From Laccaria trichodermophora (Eukaryota > Basidiomycota > Agaricomycetes > Agaricales > Hydnangiaceae): a stretch of DNA of 64,000 nucleotides. Position numbers and translations under genes: made by a program. How positions within the stretch are numbered: position 1 is the first letter of the stretch; each line of letters opens with the position of its first letter. The stretch lies in the NCBI GenBank assembly GCA_018417955.1, contig JACTVC010000013.1, forward strand, positions 952,633 to 1,016,632, given 5' to 3'. This document shows, piece by piece, positions 32,201 to 40,623 of the stretch. The notes under the pieces were generated by a model that saw nothing but the letters and a program-made list of their open reading frames with translations, ran no database searches and was not told where the DNA came from.

Positions 32201-32542
32201 AATAAACTTCAAACAAATTTGAGTCTTTCCAATACCTCCCATTCCATGCAGTAAAAAGTACTTTCTTTGCTGAACCCCATCGATGGAATTAGCAAAAAAA
32301 TGTTCCTTGAGTTTTTCGATAATCTCCATTCGACCTGTGAACCGAGTGCTCGGGTTTGGCACAAGGGGAATTACCGCATCAGATGTCGCTAAGTTGTTAT
32401 TAATGTTTATCTGCGAGAAATCCAGGCCATCAGCTTGTTCTACGAACGAAAACCCGACAGTTCCACGCACGGTACTGGCTGCGTAGATTGTGCCACTCAA
32501 GACAACGTCACGAGCACCCGGGAAAATATTCGTTTCGCTCAT
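29296..32542 (-). CDS. NLR-type NB-ARC/TPR receptor, copy B (intact)
   Basis: The two-exon model is 32542-32184 and 32131-29296 (intron 52 bp, GTGAGC...CCCTAG), giving 1064 residues. N terminus: MSETNIFPGARDVVLSG, about 85 residues without a known effector fold. NB-ARC: FTGRMEIIEKL, P-loop GMGGIGKTQ, Walker B LMVFDNAD, sensor ILITSRN, LPLAVDQAG, MHD-like HSMHPLVNAWG. Then 12 TPR units of 42 residues and a tail ending SEKKGI. Such STAND ATPases sense non-self or stress in fungi and can trigger cell death or signalling; ligand and output are unknown here. I start at 32542 because copy A conserves this ATG, and the in-frame extension upstream runs into the MITE at 32710-33028. Not frameshifted, unlike copy A. 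Confidence 0.85.
29500..31015 (-). repeat. Tandem TPR-coding array of NLR copy B, 12 units of 126 bp
   Basis: Twelve 42-residue units follow the same consensus as copy A. Variable positions again cluster (K/E/Q/G after KL, residue after HP: N/H/G/D/V/A, opening Y/H/D). Several neighbouring units differ by only a few bases, suggesting recent unequal exchange or conversion. The two arrays do not align unit-for-unit. Confidence 0.85.
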
Positions 32543-32709
32543 ACTGAGGGAAGACACTGCTGGATGAAAGGAATCTGAAGTTGGCGAAGGAAAGAAACGA
32601 GACGAGTACCTGACGCCCGGAGACCCCCAATCCTTCCACGTGTTGAGCACCAAATAAACGCAAGCGATAGGCTGTTCGTACGCAGACAGCTGTCCCTGTT
32701 CCCACCTTA
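32543..32709. promoter_or_regulatory. Probable promoter/5' UTR of NLR copy B, truncated by a deletion and a MITE
   Basis: About 105 bp (to 32650) match copy A upstream of the NLR start. After TTGAGCAC the sequence jumps to SLD3-like DNA, and at 32710 the MITE begins. The NLR-B upstream region is therefore much shorter than in copy A. No TATA motif was identified. Confidence 0.35.
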
Positions 32710-33028
32710 CAGTGTCTTTCACTGCCGTTTGCACAGCGTGAATCATAATTTCGTGTTTGCTTCTGTTGTACCTGTTACCCTCAGGGTTTTTTGTCACGGC
32801 AAATTGAACATCTGCAGGTCAGCAATTTCACGAGGAGAAAGGGATTCTTCTGCATGCCAGATGACCATGTATCCAGAGACTTAAGCTGCCATGAGCAAGG
32901 GCTAGAGTGAGGTCGGACGCTGGTTCACTCAAGATCCCTAAAATCAATGTGACAGAAAAACCCTGAGGATAACAGAAGCAAACACGAAATTTACGATTCG
33001 TGTGTGCAAACGGCAGTGAAAGACACTG
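32710..33028. mobile_element. TA-inserting MITE (319 bp) with about 85-bp inverted repeats, absent from copy A
   Basis: The ends CAGTGTCTTTCACTGCCGTT are in inverted orientation, with repeats extending about 80-88 bp each (GTGTTTGCTTCTGTT, CTCAGGGTTTTT). TA flanks at 32708-32709 and 33029-33030. The empty site CCCACCTTAGAAGTCC exists in copy A (TA at 13892-13893). The CAGT start and TA target suggest Tc1/mariner. No ORF; a full-length hairpin can form. Confidence 0.9.
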
Positions 33029-33765
33029 TAGAAGTCCATCTGGAAATCTTCATGGACACCGTCGATCGGCAGTTAGTTGGCTTGTCAAGCAAGTTGCGCG
33101 ATACAACGGACGAACGCAACCAAATGCAGATATTCTGCGAAGACATTATCGAGCCTCCGTACGTTTTGTGTCCTCTCGAAAGTCATATCAAACTGATTCT
33201 TGGCCTCAAATCAGGTGCAAGGCGGTGCTACCAGACCAACGTGCCACCTCCCCAGCTCCAGCCACCGAACGATCCGTCTACTTTGAAACCGCTGACCATC
33301 CTGCGTCCTATCTAGCATCCCCGTCACTTTCCACGGCCTCAGGCCACAGTAACGCAACGAAGCCACACGCGGCTACACTTTCTCGCCGTCGTTGCTCGAA
33401 CAGGAACGAAGAGAGAAGGAATGCGCGGGGAGTGTGGGAGTTAGAAACGCGTGTTGAAACGCGAGGTTAGCACTTCGCGGGTGTTCAAGCCCAAACCGAA
33501 AATGCAGCGTACAGAGAGCAAGGAGTTAGCGGTTGGGCAAGGGAAGGAGAAGGCGGGTAGGAAGACGAGCTCGATGGGTGTGACTTTGGTGGAGGAACCG
33601 CCGATTAATCCGCGGGCGAAGTTTTCTTCGCAGTCTCAAGTGCAATCCCAGCTGAAGTCACAACCGGCAGTCAACGACAAGCGACCGGACGGTCTGCTTC
33701 GTCGTCATTTAGGGCTGGGGGCTTGTTTTCTCATCTCGAGGCTAGAGACTACAATCCTCTCCTAA
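33029..33765 (+). pseudogene. SLD3-like replication protein, fragment copy C
   Basis: Starting right after the MITE, the frame reads EVHLEIFMDTVDRQLVGLSS, ERNQMQIFCEDIIEPPYVLC, LKSGARRCYQTNVPPPQLQP. After a frame change (about 33450) it continues KREVSTSRVFKPKPKMQRTE, GVTLVEEPPINPRAKFSS and LISRLETTILS. It is the most readable version of this central part, nearly identical in plan to 13850-14605. The 5' third is deleted (see 32543-32709). Same SLD3 suggestion and same caution. Confidence 0.45.
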
Positions 33766-33895
33766 GATGGATTGCAGTTACAAAAAACATGCTGTTTCAT
33801 AACACCCCGTCGAACGCCAACAAAAGCCGCCAAAACCTCTCAGTTCACTCTCTCTTGACGTCTTAACGCATTTCCCGTTGCTTCAACACCTACCG

Positions 33896-34006
33896 ATGGA
33901 CGCGTTCACAACATACAGCGCTTATTCTGCGGATGCTGAGGACAACACCATCTTTACGATACCCGTTGACGAAGAGTCAGGTGGAAGAGGGATGCATAGT
34001 GCATAA
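33896..34006 (+). pseudogene. Mating-pheromone precursor-like ORF, copy B, CaaX end lost
   Basis: The frame opens MDAFTTYSAYSADAE and runs to VDEESGGRGMHSA, 36 residues. It matches copy A (14736-14858) up to ESG, where it has a Gly codon instead of the stop. Just after, small indels scramble the end, so the CaaX box is gone; a TGCATAATTTTA remnant of the Cys-Ile codons follows out of frame. The N terminus is conserved at nearly every codon between the copies, although each copy is broken at a different place. Confidence 0.45.
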
Positions 34007-34266
34007 TTTTATGGGCTCCGGCGTACCCAACTGCACCTGGTCCAGTTAATCGACAAGTTAGGCTTTCAGTCCTTACGGTAGGTATTTTATCTTTCCTTTT
34101 CGGCGTATTCTGACGATTTTTCCAAGATTCTTCTTGTATCATCATTATCATTATTGCCTCCGCTCTTTGTGGACAGTCCTCTTCTTTTTTTTCCGAGTCA
34201 CTGGCGGCGTGTTCAATACTTCCCATCTTGTTCTGTTATACATTGCGTTTGATAAAGGTTTCCTTC
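34007..34266. other. Flank shared with 14859-15100
   Basis: Homologous to the region after the copy-A pheromone-like ORF (GAGTCACTGGCGGC(A/G)TGTTC is common). The homology stops at about 34266, exactly where LRR copy C begins, marking a rearrangement junction. No gene. Confidence 0.45.
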
Positions 34267-34662
34267 TTCAGTGGAACACGCATACACGATTTAGACCTCG
34301 TCCATATCCATCACCTCCCGAAGCTCTCCATTCTCTTTTTGAATAACACAGGGATAGGAAATGTGGCGTAAGTCTTGTCTTCCTTTCCCTCCTTCCGCCG
34401 TCCCTTCTTTCTACACCTACTAACCCTTCTCTCACGCACAGTGTATACCTCTTCATCCCACTCAAACGCACCCTAACCGAACCAACACTCGCCACCAACC
34501 ACGACATCGACAGCACATTCGTACCCGCCATCCTCCTCCTTATAGAATGTGACCCCTCCATCAGTTTTTCCCTCTTCTTCTCTTTCGCGACGTTCTGATG
34601 CTGATCTATCCAAAAGACATACCGGAAGCGTACCTCCTGTACCCATCCCCGCTGATAACCGA
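34267..34662 (+). pseudogene. LRR protein, copy C, 5' part
   Basis: Pieces of the LRR exons read [18 protein letters not shown] and [10 protein letters not shown], then after a GTAAGT intron [20 protein letters not shown] to VPAILLL, then a truncation, and the start of the last exon DIPEAYLLYP to LITD. At about 34662 the sequence switches to inverted DNA of the neighbouring membrane-protein gene. Confidence 0.6.
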
Positions 34663-35050
34663 CCAGCGATCTATGACACGATGTGGGTTTGACACAACAG
34701 ATGTGTGGTCTGTCACCCGCCTCAAGCTCCTTCCTGTGCTTTTCGACATCTAGCCGACCTTTCTTCTGTTCGGCATGGGGTGCCTCTGTCTTATGATGGG
34801 TTCTAATCCTGTTTCGCCCAACATGTCAGTAGGAGCTGGCCATGGAGCAATTGGCCCAGGGTTTCCAGGAGTACATGCACGTCTGAGAGCTTGGGCCCGC
34901 CCCCTAGATCGACGTCAGGTGGCGCGAGTGCGGAATATGAGGGACTGAGGCCTTTGTACGCCCACTTTCCGCCCACTCCAAATCCTGCGACTACTAGCAC
35001 GAATGAAAATGGGAGTGGGGATGTAAGCCATCCGCCGAAGAGACCGATGC
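34663..35050 (+). pseudogene. Inverted fragment of the membrane-protein gene, copy C
   Basis: The plus strand here matches the minus strand of 6290-6480 (GCGATCTATGAC, CACCCGCCTCAAG, GGCATGGGGTGCC, GATGGGTTCTAATCCTG). It represents the 3' half of the membrane-protein gene in inverted position. A Gly/Pro-rich frame continues to about 35000 on one strand without a recognised end. Confidence 0.5.
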
Positions 35051-35345
35051 CTGTTACTAAGGAGGAGTAATGAGGAAGAAGGAGCGGCTGATATTGGGTA
35101 CCATGCTGTAGAATGTATTGGGGTCCTTGTCGCTTTGAAGATCTTTATTGAAAAGCCACGTAGGCAAAAACATTGATACAACATGTAGGCAAAAGAACAA
35201 CACTTGAACGAAAGAACGAAAAACAAAAGCAGAAAACACAAAGCACAAAAACAAAGCGCCAAACACAAACCGAAACCTCTTCTTCACTCGCACCAACAAT
35301 CAATCCTCGATCCCAATCATCCTCCTGATCTCAGTCGCAGTGTTA
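35051..35345 (-). pseudogene. Inverted 3' end and 3' UTR of LRR copy C
   Basis: The minus strand reads [12 protein letters not shown] and a stop (35300-35302), the conserved LRR C terminus. It is followed by the characteristic 3' UTR (TTCAAGTGTTGTTC, CAATAAAGATCTTCAAAG). Together with 34267-35050 it shows that the LRR/membrane-gene junction was inverted. It lies 35 bp downstream of the kinase stop. Confidence 0.6.
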
Positions 35346-35380
35346 ATGTGACTGTCATCCTATCGAGACATTCGTCAATA

Positions 35381-36922
35381 TCAGACCTTCAACCACTCGT
35401 GTTGCATGAGATCTGCCGCGCTCGCCCTATCCGACGGTTTCAACCGAAGCATCGACCGCATGAAGGAGACGCATATGGGCAGTTCGTCATCGCCGACCAC
35501 TTTATATGATTTCACAGCATCTTCCAAACCTCGGACCCCCTGAACTCGTATGCGAAGCTTGCCTACAGTAGATATTAACGCCACGTCAATGTTATGAGTC
35601 GGCGATTCGACTGACCATCATCATCAAAATACTTCCCTAAATGCTTTCCAGTCCGAAAATAAGTGGCATCAAACTCTTCCTTAGCCATAGCGGGCATGTG
35701 CGCAAGATGGTATCCCTCTGCTGTCCATGTAGGACCTCCTCGCGGCACAAAAAGCCAACGGCCAGTGAGCAATTCAAAGATCTACAAAGACATGGTTCGG
35801 TTAAGCCAAGAAATGAAAGAAACAGAAAATGTCTTGCCAAGCATCCCAAATTCCAGATATCTACACTCGTATCCCACTCACAACCCAGGATAACCTCTGG
35901 GGCGCGTAGAGCAAAAGGTTGAATAACATCGGAGTGGAAACCATCCATAGAAGCGGCTAAAACGCAGTGATGAGTTATGACTATATCATAGTATATGGGT
36001 GACTCACCGGTACCAAAATCAGTCAATTGGACATGAAGTTGTGACAAATGAATCAAATTGAGAAGCTCATCTGAGCGAAAAGCGCGGATAGGATTAGACA
36101 AGATAGCATGACTGGGAAGCTCGGACGGAACCATCTGTGTAGAAGCAGTCTGGGGAAATTCTTCCTCCCGGATTAAAATGCCAGTTTCTGCATTATCAAG
36201 TTTGACAAGAATGTTGTCAGGCTTCAGATCTTTTTCAATGATACTTCAGTTCCGACGTGACTCAACAATTCGTAGACAGCGGCGCACCAGTATGAATCAT
36301 ATGGCATTCACGATGCAGAAAATCTAAAGCCATAAACAGTTGCCGTGCCACTACCTTGATCAACGGAACTGGGAGTCCTACATTGTTGACCTTTGGAAAT
36401 AGGCCCATAGCTTCGTGGACCAAGCAAAGATGACGGCCGTGCGTACTTGAGACTTCGAAACTGTCTATCAACGTAACGATGTGGGTTCGTCCGGGATTTC
36501 TTGACTTCGCTGCCAAATCTTTTACACACTGTAGCAAGCCAAGCTCATCGGAAAGCTGACGCTGGACCTGCGTAGCGTGGGCTGACAGTATCTTGACTGC
36601 GACATACTGCCGCTCGCGTCCTCTTTGATGTCAGAGACATAACACAAGATCGTTATAACTAGGCCAGAAGAAGTATGGCATTTACGCACCCTTCATATTT
36701 CGCTAGCCAGACACTGGAGTGTTGGCCCCACCCAAGCTTCCGAACAATGGTATATCTTGGATTGAGTTTGTTTCCTGGAGTTGCAGGATAGAATCCGCCC
36801 CTTTGATCGGTAGGAAGATCAAGCGGTTCCTCAGGCCATTGTGGTAGGATTCTGGTATCATGTATGGCCCGGCGTGGCAAAGCCTTGAGATGGGGTCTAA
36901 GCGCTCTGAACATGTTCGTCAT
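35381..36922 (-). CDS. SRPK-like serine/threonine protein kinase
   Basis: The six-exon model is 36922-36690, 36622-36288, 36229-36008, 35956-35838, 35781-35616 and 35562-35381; phases close to 418 residues. Motifs in order: glycine loop KLGWGQHSSVWLA, QYVAVKIL (Lys), CHMIHTDLKPDN (catalytic loop with HTD instead of HRD, as in SRPK kinases), LTDFGTA, FALRAPEVILG, VDIWNLGCLIFELLTGRWLF and the end DLMQHEWLKV. SRPKs phosphorylate Arg/Ser-rich splicing factors; agaricomycetes carry many divergent paralogues of unknown target. The N terminus (MFRALRPHLKALPRRA) is basic and might be a mitochondrial presequence. Intron 4 (35782-35837) uses a GC donor. Start at 36922 or 36913 is undecided. Confidence 0.85.
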
Positions 36923-37203
36923 ACGTAGATGATAACGTGTCGTATGCTGAGTGGGTCGAGGCACGTGACCGCGTATACTTACTATAGACAATGCCATCTT
37001 CGAGCTTGGTTCACTGGTTGCGAATATTGAAAGAAAGTTTGAGGATTCTGCACATGGCCTTGGAAGTCCAAAACATGGTGGTAGAAAATCTATAGGAAAT
37101 TGAGGATGCGGTGTAAATGTGAACAAACATGACCTTGACCACTAACTTCTAAGCGCTAAGCGCTTGTCATTGATCCCAGCCAACGTTCACCAACTGTGGT
37201 TCG
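36923..37203. other. Divergent interval between kinase and truncated F-box copy
   Basis: Probably holds the kinase promoter. A minus-strand ATG with an adjacent GTAAGT-like donor at about 36985-37000 (MALSI) could be an additional 5' exon. No other gene. Confidence 0.35.
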
Positions 37204-37461
37204 ATGCTACCCTCTGCGCTCTCGAGAGGGCGGTTATTCTTAAGCCTTACACCAACTCTCATGACTCTTTCTCACAAGTCGATTCAACCCGACCCCTTTT
37301 TCAACGTTCCTGAAGAACTATGGTCGGAGATCTTCTACTGCGCGACAGGCGCTACAAGCGTCCATGATAGCGTAGACTATGTCCCATTCGCTGCCATCCC
37401 TCTTGGGGAACGGCGCGACAGTCCTCGCGTTGAACGGAGGCGTTTCGCGAGCCATAAATGA
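37204..37461 (+). pseudogene. Truncated F-box gene copy (5' end only)
   Basis: It reads SLTPTLMTLSHKSI, PDPFFNVPEELWSEIFYCAT and DYVPFAAIPL, then ERRRFASHK and a stop. This is the first 80 residues or so of the intact F-box gene at 38723, including the F-box core. The copy breaks off at 37461, where SLD3-like sequence in reverse orientation begins. Confidence 0.75.
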
Positions 37462-38600
37462 CGACGAGGCATGCTGTCCAGTCGCTTGTCGTTGACTCCC
37501 CGCCGGTTGTGAACTAACCTGGGATTGCACTTGGGACTACAAACAAGACCTCGCACGCGGTTTAACCAGACTTTCCTCCGCCAAAGTCACACCCACGTCC
37601 CTCGAGCTCGTCTTCCCACCCGCCTTCTCCTTCCACTGCCCCATAGCTAACACTTTCTTGCTCTCTATACGCTGCATCTTCGGCTTGGGCTTGCACACCC
37701 ATGACATGCCAACCTCATGATTCAAGATGTGTTTCTTAATAACTCCCACATTCCCCATGCGTTCCTTCTCTCTTCATCTCTGGTCGAGAGATATAAGAAC
37801 AAGAGCGAGCAAGTATAGCCGCGTGTGGCTTCGTTGCGTTACTGCGGCCTGAGGTCGCGGGGAAGCCTGTCTGGAAGTAGATGGGGCGCGAGATAGTTTT
37901 TGGGGAGGGTTCGCGGTTGCAGGAAAGACGGATGATTCAGTGGCTGGGGACGATGGGCGATCTGAGAAGGGGTGCGGGAAGACTTTGGTCTGAGGGGTGG
38001 CAAATTGGTCCTGCAGTACCGCCTTGAGGCTTGTACCGGCCTAGAATCAGTTTGGTATGATTTGCACGTACTGAGGCTCAAGAATGTATTCACAGAATAA
38101 CTGCATTCAGTCGCATTCGTCATTTGTATCGCGCGACTCGCTTGACAAGTCGAGGTTGGCAACCAACTACCACATTGACAGTTTGTCCATGAAGACTTCC
38201 AGATGGTCTTCCAAGGTGAGAACAGGGACAGCCGGCTGCAAACGAAGAGACTGCTTGCATTTCTTTGGCGATTCCAAAAGTCCGAGAGGTGGTGGAGTGG
38301 ATTCGGGTAGTGATAGCTTCAACAGATAGAGAATAATCTGTATCTGTACTCTTCCAATCAAGGTTCACGGTCATTGGCTAATGCCACGGAACGCGTCCAG
38401 TCCTCCTCCTCGGCCTTTTAATGCTACACCGCATACCACGTCCTCGTCTACTCCATTTCCCCCGCGCCACGAGTCCGACCGTTCATCAAAATCTTGGGCA
38501 GCTCCTCGCGGTATTTCTCCGTCGTACATCCCGTCGTGAGCAGAAACAGTGGGTCAAGCAGCGCGTGTAACAGATGATTTCGCAATCGGCCGCCGTTCTT
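37462..38600 (-). pseudogene. SLD3-like replication protein, fragment copy D
   Basis: Minus strand, 5' to 3': RNHLLHALLDPLFLLTTGC with EKYREELPKILMNG, then LYLLKLSLPESTPPPLGLLE, VPVLTLEDHLEVFMDKLSMW, a degenerate middle (38100-37850), and VGMSWVCKPKPKMQRIESKK with VGVTLAEESLVKPRARS. Frame changes and stops show decay. It is the longest of the four copies at the 5' side. It lies head-to-head with the intact F-box gene. Confidence 0.5.
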
Positions 38601-38722
38601 TGATGGCGTGCTGCACGGCGTTCTTTCCAATATAAGTACGGATGCCCTCCACAGCTTGGTTCGATACCACCTCTGCAAAACTCCCGAGGGGTCAGCTATC
38701 CTCAAGTCTTACACCAACTATC

Positions 38723-40012
38723 ATGACTCTTCCTCATAACTCAATTCCCGACCCTTTTTTGAACGTTCCTGAAGAACTATGGTTGGAGATCTTCTACTAC
38801 GCGACAGTTGGTGAACGCGTCGATGATAGCATAGACTATGTCCCATTCGCTGCCATCCCTCTTCGAGAACGCGACAGTCCTCGCGTAGAACGGAGGTGCT
38901 TCGCCACCAAACGCAACTTGCTTCTAGTCTGCAAGGCATGGAATGCCCTTGCGACAGAGACTGTCTATCGGACAATACGAATCTGTCACGGAACCAACAC
39001 ACTATTGGACTCTCTTGATATGGATACTTCCGGTGAGAAAGCCGGAGGTGGAAATGGTCGTTTCGTTCGAAACATCGAAATCAACTCAAGAGTCCAGGAC
39101 TTTGATCCATTCAATCCAACCATCGTTGCTCAGATTTTAGCTCAGTGTTCTGGCATGGTCTCGCTCGCCCGGCCATTTGCCTCAGCTGGCATGAACCTAG
39201 CCATCTGCAAGGTTAGAGCGGGCAATGGTTCCCTTCAAAGCTCCCATACGCAGGTCATCCCTCATTTCCCAACTCTATCCGCTTTACAAAGGGTAGACTG
39301 GTGGCTTCCAGTGACCATGCCTTCCCGACACTCTGATCCCTCGTCAACCGAGGTTTTTCACGACCTTCTAGGAGACATCATCAAACATGCTCCCAATCTG
39401 CGATACCTTACAATCGGCGGGCCACCCCACTCATACATAGCAACACAGCACTACTCCTCTCCGCCCGTTCTTTCTCTTCGCAATCTGACTACGTTGAGAC
39501 TTGAATGTGATGTGCTATTTGACAACGGCAACCTCACAGCCACAACTTGGCAGCTCCCAAACCTCACACATTTACTAGTTGGGGGCTCATATTCTGTTGC
39601 AACTCCCGTCATTGAGGCATGTGGCTCGCATCTCAAGGTTCTCGAAATCATCCGAAAGTCATCGCGGGATACAGGTGCATTCGTCCCTGCCATGTTTCAC
39701 GACTTCCTGTCTAGAGCTTCCAGTCTAGAGGAGTTCAACTTCCCACTCGATAGCTACGTCGAGGATTATCGTCCACTTCCACTCGTCTACCCTTCCACAT
39801 TGCGAACTATCAGACTTTACCTTGATAATTGGTCACCCTATTGGCTTTCTGAACCAATGTTTGACTTTCTCAAGGACCCACATCGTCTTCCCATGTTGAA
39901 GCAGCTGGTCTTTTATAATCACGGCCGATGGCAAGAGGTCTTCCAACAACCTACCTTTTTGCTTGTTAGGCAAGCTTTGGAAGAGCGGTCCTGCAGCGTT
40001 GAATTTGCTTAG
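38723..40012 (+). CDS. F-box protein with LRR-like C-terminal region
   Basis: A single exon of 429 residues from MTLPHNS (an in-frame ATG at 38642 would add 27). The F-box core is FLNVPEELWLEIFYYATV, then KRNLLLVCKAWNALATETVY. The remainder has LRR-like strands (LRYLTIGG, LTTLRLECDV, LTHLLVGGS, LKVLEI, LEEFNFPL, LRTIRLYLDNW, LKQLVFYNHG). Such proteins are substrate adaptors of SCF ubiquitin ligases through Skp1; agaricomycetes have large expanded families. The substrate is unknown. The ORF is undamaged, in contrast to the copy at 37204. Confidence 0.85.
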   Translation: MTLPHNSIPDPFLNVPEELWLEIFYYATVGERVDDSIDYVPFAAIPLRERDSPRVERRCFATKRNLLLVCKAWNALATETVYRTIRICHGTNTLLDSLDMDTSGEKAGGGNGRFVRNIEINSRVQDFDPFNPTIVAQILAQCSGMVSLARPFASAGMNLAICKVRAGNGSLQSSHTQVIPHFPTLSALQRVDWWLPVTMPSRHSDPSSTEVFHDLLGDIIKHAPNLRYLTIGGPPHSYIATQHYSSPPVLSLRNLTTLRLECDVLFDNGNLTATTWQLPNLTHLLVGGSYSVATPVIEACGSHLKVLEIIRKSSRDTGAFVPAMFHDFLSRASSLEEFNFPLDSYVEDYRPLPLVYPSTLRTIRLYLDNWSPYWLSEPMFDFLKDPHRLPMLKQLVFYNHGRWQEVFQQPTFLLVRQALEERSCSVEFA

Positions 40013-40623
40013 CATCGCCTCTTAGAGAAAAGATCTGGGCTTAGGTGTGCAATTTTGCCATTGCCATCTTCTCAATCCCCCGGGCCTCCTTACACGTCGC
40101 TAGCTATCATATCATTTCTTTTATCTATTTAAACAACGGAAACCTCGGAACGACGCATTTTCGTCATCTGTCTCCTTCGTCGTTCGTCACTCGTAGCATT
40201 GCCAGTGCGCCTTTTAGTGACGACCCCAGTGGGCCCTCATTAGATATGAGATCCATCTTTCAGGTCCTCATATATCCTACTTCTTCTCCTGCTTTGGAAA
40301 AAGCTGCTTGCTGGCTGCGGCTGCATCTAGGTTGGCTTTGTCGCGATTCCTTTCGAGATCAAGCGAGCGCATCGCATCATTCCAAAGTTCAGCCTGTGCC
40401 ATCCTACCGACTTCTTCATTCGTGTATCGTATTTCCGGCCTTCCGATTTCTGTTTGCGGCCTTGGCGGGTATAATACATGCTTGCGACCATCAAGGCGCT
40501 CGCAACCAACCTGGAAGTGGCAGCCCCAGAGTAGCTAGGATCAACATTTAAATACATACAACTTTCCGGTACAATGTAATTACGGGTATGTACATCGGTG
40601 TTCAATAATAACAATAAATCTAC
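40013..40623. other. Intergenic region between F-box gene and MINDY gene
   Basis: The genes converge here; the interval probably contains both 3' UTRs. Open frames on both strands lack motifs. Confidence 0.4.

Noticed and set aside
32543..32797. N-terminal extension of the NLR-B frame (start at 32797)
   Set aside because: The upstream part lies within the inserted MITE, which copy A lacks; the ATG at 32542 is conserved in both copies.
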